From: Exiguobacterium sp. KRL4
Lineage (GTDB): Bacteria; Bacillota; Bacilli; Exiguobacteriales; Exiguobacteriaceae
DNA length: 64,000 bases
Direction of reading: 5' to 3'
NCBI RefSeq assembly: GCF_001870785.1
Contig: NZ_MOLV01000019.1
Location: forward strand, 62,001 to 126,000
The translations under genes were made by a program, and so were the position numbers. Under the pieces are notes generated by a model that had not been told where the DNA came from, searched no databases, and worked only from the letters and a program-made list of their open reading frames with translations. Of this stretch, positions 61,242 through 64,000 are shown piece after piece. How positions within the stretch are numbered: the stretch's first letter is position 1; each line of letters opens with the position of its first letter.

Positions 61242-61412
61242 TTACTTATCGAATCCTCGATCTCGAGATGACACCGGATCATCTGGCATCTGATCTTTTC
61301 CTTTAAGGACTTCTTCTTGTTGTTCGGGTGAAAGCTCACGTTCCTTATCCGTCAAACGTTTTCGTTCATCTTCAAACTTTTCGTTCGGTCGGTCCGTTTC
61401 TTTTGGAGCCAT
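61242..61412 (-). CDS. Small hydrophilic, likely disordered protein
   Basis: A 56-residue protein from the ATG at 61412, seven bases after GGGAGGG. Nearly all charged or polar (KFEDERKRLTDKERELSPEQ), without hydrophobic core, so it is probably disordered. It lies between ohr and the PfpI gene, 28 bases after ohr, in the same direction. Such peptides are frequent in Bacillales stress regulons; no family recognised. Confidence 0.6.
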   Translation of the reverse strand: MAPKETDRPNEKFEDERKRLTDKERELSPEQQEEVLKGKDQMPDDPVSSRDRGFDK

Positions 61413-61440
61413 GTGGCGTCCCTCCCTTATCAAGGACAAG

Positions 61441-61881
61441 TTAGTTGCTTAACGTTTCGACTACTTTTACGGATAAATCAACATCGATGTTGCCACGTGT
61501 CGCTTTTGAATACGGGCAGAATTGATGTGTTTTTTCGAGTAGATCCTGCGCTTCTTCCTCTGTCACACCTACGACTTCAACAACCAACTTAGCAGCGATT
61601 TTTACACCACCGGCTTCTTCATCTTCGAGCAGGCTGACTTCAGAATTTGTCCGTGTTTCAACTCTTTTTTTCGCTTGACGTGCCATTAAGTTAAAGGCGC
61701 CATCAAAACATGCCGCGTATCCGGCAGCAAATAATTGCTCCGGGTTAGACGTTGGTATATTTTCTTTGCCTTTTGTACCAGGCATTACGAGATCTAAATT
61801 AATTACGTTATCATCAGAGGCGACCTTTCCATCGCGTCCCCCTACTGCAGTTGCGCGTGAAGTAAGAATTGTTTTCGTCAT
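61441..61881 (-). CDS. ohr: Organic hydroperoxide resistance protein (Ohr/OsmC)
   Basis: Thiol peroxidase reducing organic hydroperoxides. It has 146 residues with the two catalytic Cys regions AGYAACFDGAFNLM and HQFCPYSKATRGN, typical of Ohr. AAAGGGGTTCTTATTC precedes the ATG. No OhrR-like gene is adjacent, and I saw no clear OhrR palindrome upstream. Confidence 0.94.
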   Translation of the reverse strand: MTKTILTSRATAVGGRDGKVASDDNVINLDLVMPGTKGKENIPTSNPEQLFAAGYAACFDGAFNLMARQAKKRVETRTNSEVSLLEDEEAGGVKIAAKLVVEVVGVTEEEAQDLLEKTHQFCPYSKATRGNIDVDLSVKVVETLSN

Positions 61882-61987
61882 GAATAAGAACCCCTTTGTC
61901 CGCTAATTTTAGTAGCTTGTTTTGGCCACATAAACAGTAATACCACTGTCTGCAGGAGAATAAACAACTAAAAAGGTTCTTCCTCAC

Positions 61988-62015
61988 AAAAAAAAGACTA
62001 CACCGAAGTGTAGCC
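61988..62015 (-). terminator. Terminator after the CBS/CorC protein gene
   Basis: GGCTACACTTCGGTGTAGTC tight hairpin followed by TTTTTTTT on the minus strand. Confidence 0.85.
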
Positions 62016-62028
62016 GCCTTCTCGACGC

Positions 62029-63414
62029 TTAGATAATTTCTTCTGTCACTGGTTCTTTTTCAGGTAACTGCAGGTAAATCGATTTGACTTGGTGATTGTC
62101 GACTTCCATGACTTTGACCGTATGATTTTTATAACGGAATTCCTGACCACTTGATACTTCCGTATCCTGCGCCATGACCCAGCCACCAATCGTATCAATG
62201 TCTTCTTCTTCAATTCCTAAATTAAAACGTTCGTTTAAATCATCGATCAAGACACGACCGGAAATCCGGTACAGTCGTTCATGAATCTGTTCGATGTCTG
62301 CTTTTTCATCTTTGTCGAACTCATCTCGAATCTCACCAACGATTTCTTCTAGGATATCTTCCATCGTGATGACACCAGCAGTCCCACCGTACTCATCGAT
62401 GACAAGTGCCATCGGTGTCCGTTCGACTTGCATTTTCAGCATCGCGTCTTGTAAAGGCGAATATTCCGATACAATCGGTAAGTTGTGGACATAATAACTT
62501 AATGCTTTCCCTTTGTTCGCCATATGGTCGGTGAACAGTTGTTTCGCATTGATGAAGCCTAAAATCTTATCCTTATCGCCTTCTTCTGCGACCGGATATC
62601 GAGTAAACTGGTATTCCTCGACTAATGCGATGATGTCCTGCATCGTGGCATCATTTGAAATAGTAATTAAATCCGTCCGCGGCAACATGATATCTTTCGC
62701 AATCCGTTCATCAAACGAAAAGATATTTTGCATGTAAGACAACTCGGTTTGGTTGATTTCACCACTCTTGTAACTTTGAGTCATGATGATTTTGATTTCT
62801 TCTTCCGAATGGGCATCTTCATGTCCGACCGGTTCGACTCCAAATAGACGCAAGAACACGCGGGCTGAGCCGTTTAACAACCAAATCACCGGTTTCATGA
62901 CTTTCCCGAACCAATAAAGTGGTGGCGCAAGCAACATCGTGATGGCTTCTGTCTTTTGGATCGCTAACGACTTTGGTGCGAGTTCTCCGAGGACGACGTG
63001 CAAAAACGTCACGACGGAAAAGGCTAACGTAAACGAAACGACAGTTGAAATAGATTCAGGAAGCGCAATTTCCTTAAACACCATTTCCAAGATCGCGCCC
63101 ACCGTCGATTCACCTAACCACCCTAACCCAAGTGCCGTCACCGTAATCCCGAGTTGACAAGCTGATAAATAATAATCCAGGTTTTCCACTAATTTTTTAG
63201 CCGTCTTCGCCGTTTTGCTACCTTCTGTGATCAATTGATCGATTCGGGACATCCTCATTTTTACGACCGAAAATTCTGCCGCGACAAAAAACGCGGTCAA
63301 CACAATCAGGAGTGCAATAATCAAAAGCCGAATGATAATCGTTGTTGTATCAAATGTTTCCACTGCGTGTGTACTGTCCAATCGTTTCCCCAAACTAAGG
63401 GGATTCACCTCCAT
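62029..63414 (-). CDS. CNNM/CorC-type (hemolysin-like) membrane protein
   Basis: Protein of up to 461 residues: DUF21 transmembrane domain (VAAEFSVVKMRMSRIDQLI, ACQLGITVTALGLGWLGE), two CBS domains (about 220-345; LPRTDLITISNDATM, TPMALVIDEYGGTAGVITMEDILEEIVGEI) and a CorC/HlyC C-terminal domain. Related to Mg2+-export proteins of the MpfA/CNNM group. The start is doubtful: ATG at 63414 has its GGAGGTGA inside the reading, so TTG at 63393 or 63381 could be the real start. Confidence 0.87.
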   Translation of the reverse strand: MEVNPLSLGKRLDSTHAVETFDTTTIIIRLLIIALLIVLTAFFVAAEFSVVKMRMSRIDQLITEGSKTAKTAKKLVENLDYYLSACQLGITVTALGLGWLGESTVGAILEMVFKEIALPESISTVVSFTLAFSVVTFLHVVLGELAPKSLAIQKTEAITMLLAPPLYWFGKVMKPVIWLLNGSARVFLRLFGVEPVGHEDAHSEEEIKIIMTQSYKSGEINQTELSYMQNIFSFDERIAKDIMLPRTDLITISNDATMQDIIALVEEYQFTRYPVAEEGDKDKILGFINAKQLFTDHMANKGKALSYYVHNLPIVSEYSPLQDAMLKMQVERTPMALVIDEYGGTAGVITMEDILEEIVGEIRDEFDKDEKADIEQIHERLYRISGRVLIDDLNERFNLGIEEEDIDTIGGWVMAQDTEVSSGQEFRYKNHTVKVMEVDNHQVKSIYLQLPEKEPVTEEII

Positions 63415-63452
63415 TTAATTAAGCCGGCAACATCTTGTCGGTCTTTTCCATC

Positions 63453-63489
63453 AAAAAGAAGCTTGTTTTTTAACGAACAAGCTTCTCTA
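63453..63489 (-). terminator. Terminator after DUF456 gene
   Basis: GAAGCTTGTTcgttaaAAAACAAGCTTC stem followed by TTTTT on the minus strand. Confidence 0.8.
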
Positions 63490-63557
63490 CTTTTTCATAT
63501 TCATACTATAACGGAACTCTCACGAAATGTGTACTTGCAGATGACGTTTCTTTTCAC

Positions 63558-64000
63558 TTACACGACATACATGATGAAAACAACGATCATCAACAACATC
63601 GCGATTCCTTTTAAGAGGGCACTTGAAAGAATGCCTAGGACGGTTCCGATCCCGATTGATACCGAATCTTTCCATGTTTTTTTACTGATGATTTTTTCGG
63701 TCAGAATCGCAAACACAAATGGAAAAATCAGTAGACCGATTCCTGGAATGATGAACGGTCCCGTGATCAAGCCGACGGTCGTCGCGATTTTCGCAGCCTG
63801 TGATCCACCACGCCGATCGACCGTATACGAACTGACTAAATAATCCAATGTAAACAACAAAACAATAAAAACCGCTTGGATGATCCAAAAACTAATCGTC
63901 AATTCTGTAAAACTAAATCCAAAACCATAAATTAAAAATCCAATGACAAGTAATGGCGCGCTTGGGATGACAGGATAAACAAGTCCGGCAAACGCCGCCA
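63558..64000 (-). CDS. DUF456 membrane protein (start beyond window)
   Basis: The frame is open to the right edge. Reading from the edge gives AAFAGLVYPVIPSAPLLVIG, the usual N-terminal segment of DUF456 proteins, then LDYLVSSYTVDRRGGSQAAKIATTVG and FIIPGIGLLIFPFVFAIL. About 147 residues are visible against a family length near 160, so only the first few are missing. Apparent TTG start at 63902 is internal. Four hydrophobic segments; function unknown. Confidence 0.85.
   Translation of the reverse strand, partial: AAFAGLVYPVIPSAPLLVIGFLIYGFGFSFTELTISFWIIQAVFIVLLFTLDYLVSSYTVDRRGGSQAAKIATTVGLITGPFIIPGIGLLIFPFVFAILTEKIISKKTWKDSVSIGIGTVLGILSSALLKGIAMLLMIVVFIMYVV

Noticed and set aside
1-64000. 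CRISPR arrays, insertion sequences, prophage or toxin-antitoxin modules
   Set aside because: No regularly spaced repeats, transposase, integrase or recognisable toxin were seen on either strand.

Overview
The window looks like chromosomal DNA of a low-to-mid-GC Gram-positive bacterium of the order Bacillales. The evidence is the LiaSR pair, a Bacillus-type Fnr whose cysteines lie at the C-terminus, teichoic-acid genes, T-box and TPP leaders, candidate cre, PurR and ArgR sites, and strong AGGAGG ribosome binding sites with frequent GTG and TTG starts. Gene content and order would suit Exiguobacterium, but that is my recollection and not a database result. I see no insertion sequence, prophage, CRISPR array, integrase or toxin cluster. 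The window is a housekeeping and stress region, cut through a gene at each end (liaS on the left, a DUF456 membrane protein on the right).

Layout. 1-5 kb: liaS (partial) and liaR, then a convergent ba3-type cytochrome oxidase operon (subunits IIa, II, I) beside an fnr gene, with an Fnr-like palindrome at the oxidase promoter. 5-8 kb: wall teichoic acid genes (tagF-like, tagD, tagB). 8-15.6 kb: aldehyde dehydrogenase, a YesM/YesN-type two-component system with deoD behind it, an AzgA-type purine permease, and the binding protein of a carbohydrate ABC importer. 15.7-19.6 kb: a cation/proton antiporter, a DedA protein and asnA behind an asparagine T-box. 19.7-24.4 kb: the two permeases of the carbohydrate importer, split from their binding protein, then fhs and an alpha/beta hydrolase. 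24.4-26.6 kb: an immunity-protein-like pair, tRNA-Gly and a metallo-beta-lactamase-fold hydrolase.

26.6-36 kb is a complete arginine operon in the order argC-J-B-D-carA-carB-argF, with overlapping genes and a double ArgR-box-like operator on its promoter. 36-47 kb: NhaC antiporter, small and membrane proteins, a TlpA/ResA-like thioredoxin, an LCP ligase, a nitroreductase, three GNAT acetyltransferases and several unrecognised proteins. 47-54.5 kb: murB, an M29 aminopeptidase, a formate/nitrite transporter, a YitT protein with a tiny overlapping upstream ORF, an output-less four-helix sensor-like protein and a CadC/SmtB-type repressor. 54.5-57 kb: thiD-thiM-thiE under a TPP riboswitch. 57-60 kb: two tandem paralogous M23 murein-hydrolase proteins. 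60-64 kb: methylmalonyl-CoA epimerase, a PfpI-type protein, an Ohr peroxidase, a CBS/CorC membrane protein and the partial DUF456 gene.

Most is conventional. The most interesting points are regulatory: the Fnr-type site over the oxidase promoter, the nearly identical element plus cre sites joining the two halves of the split sugar transporter, a T-box with an AAC specifier controlling asnA, and the overlapping leader ORF at yitT. I found no convincing new multi-gene system.
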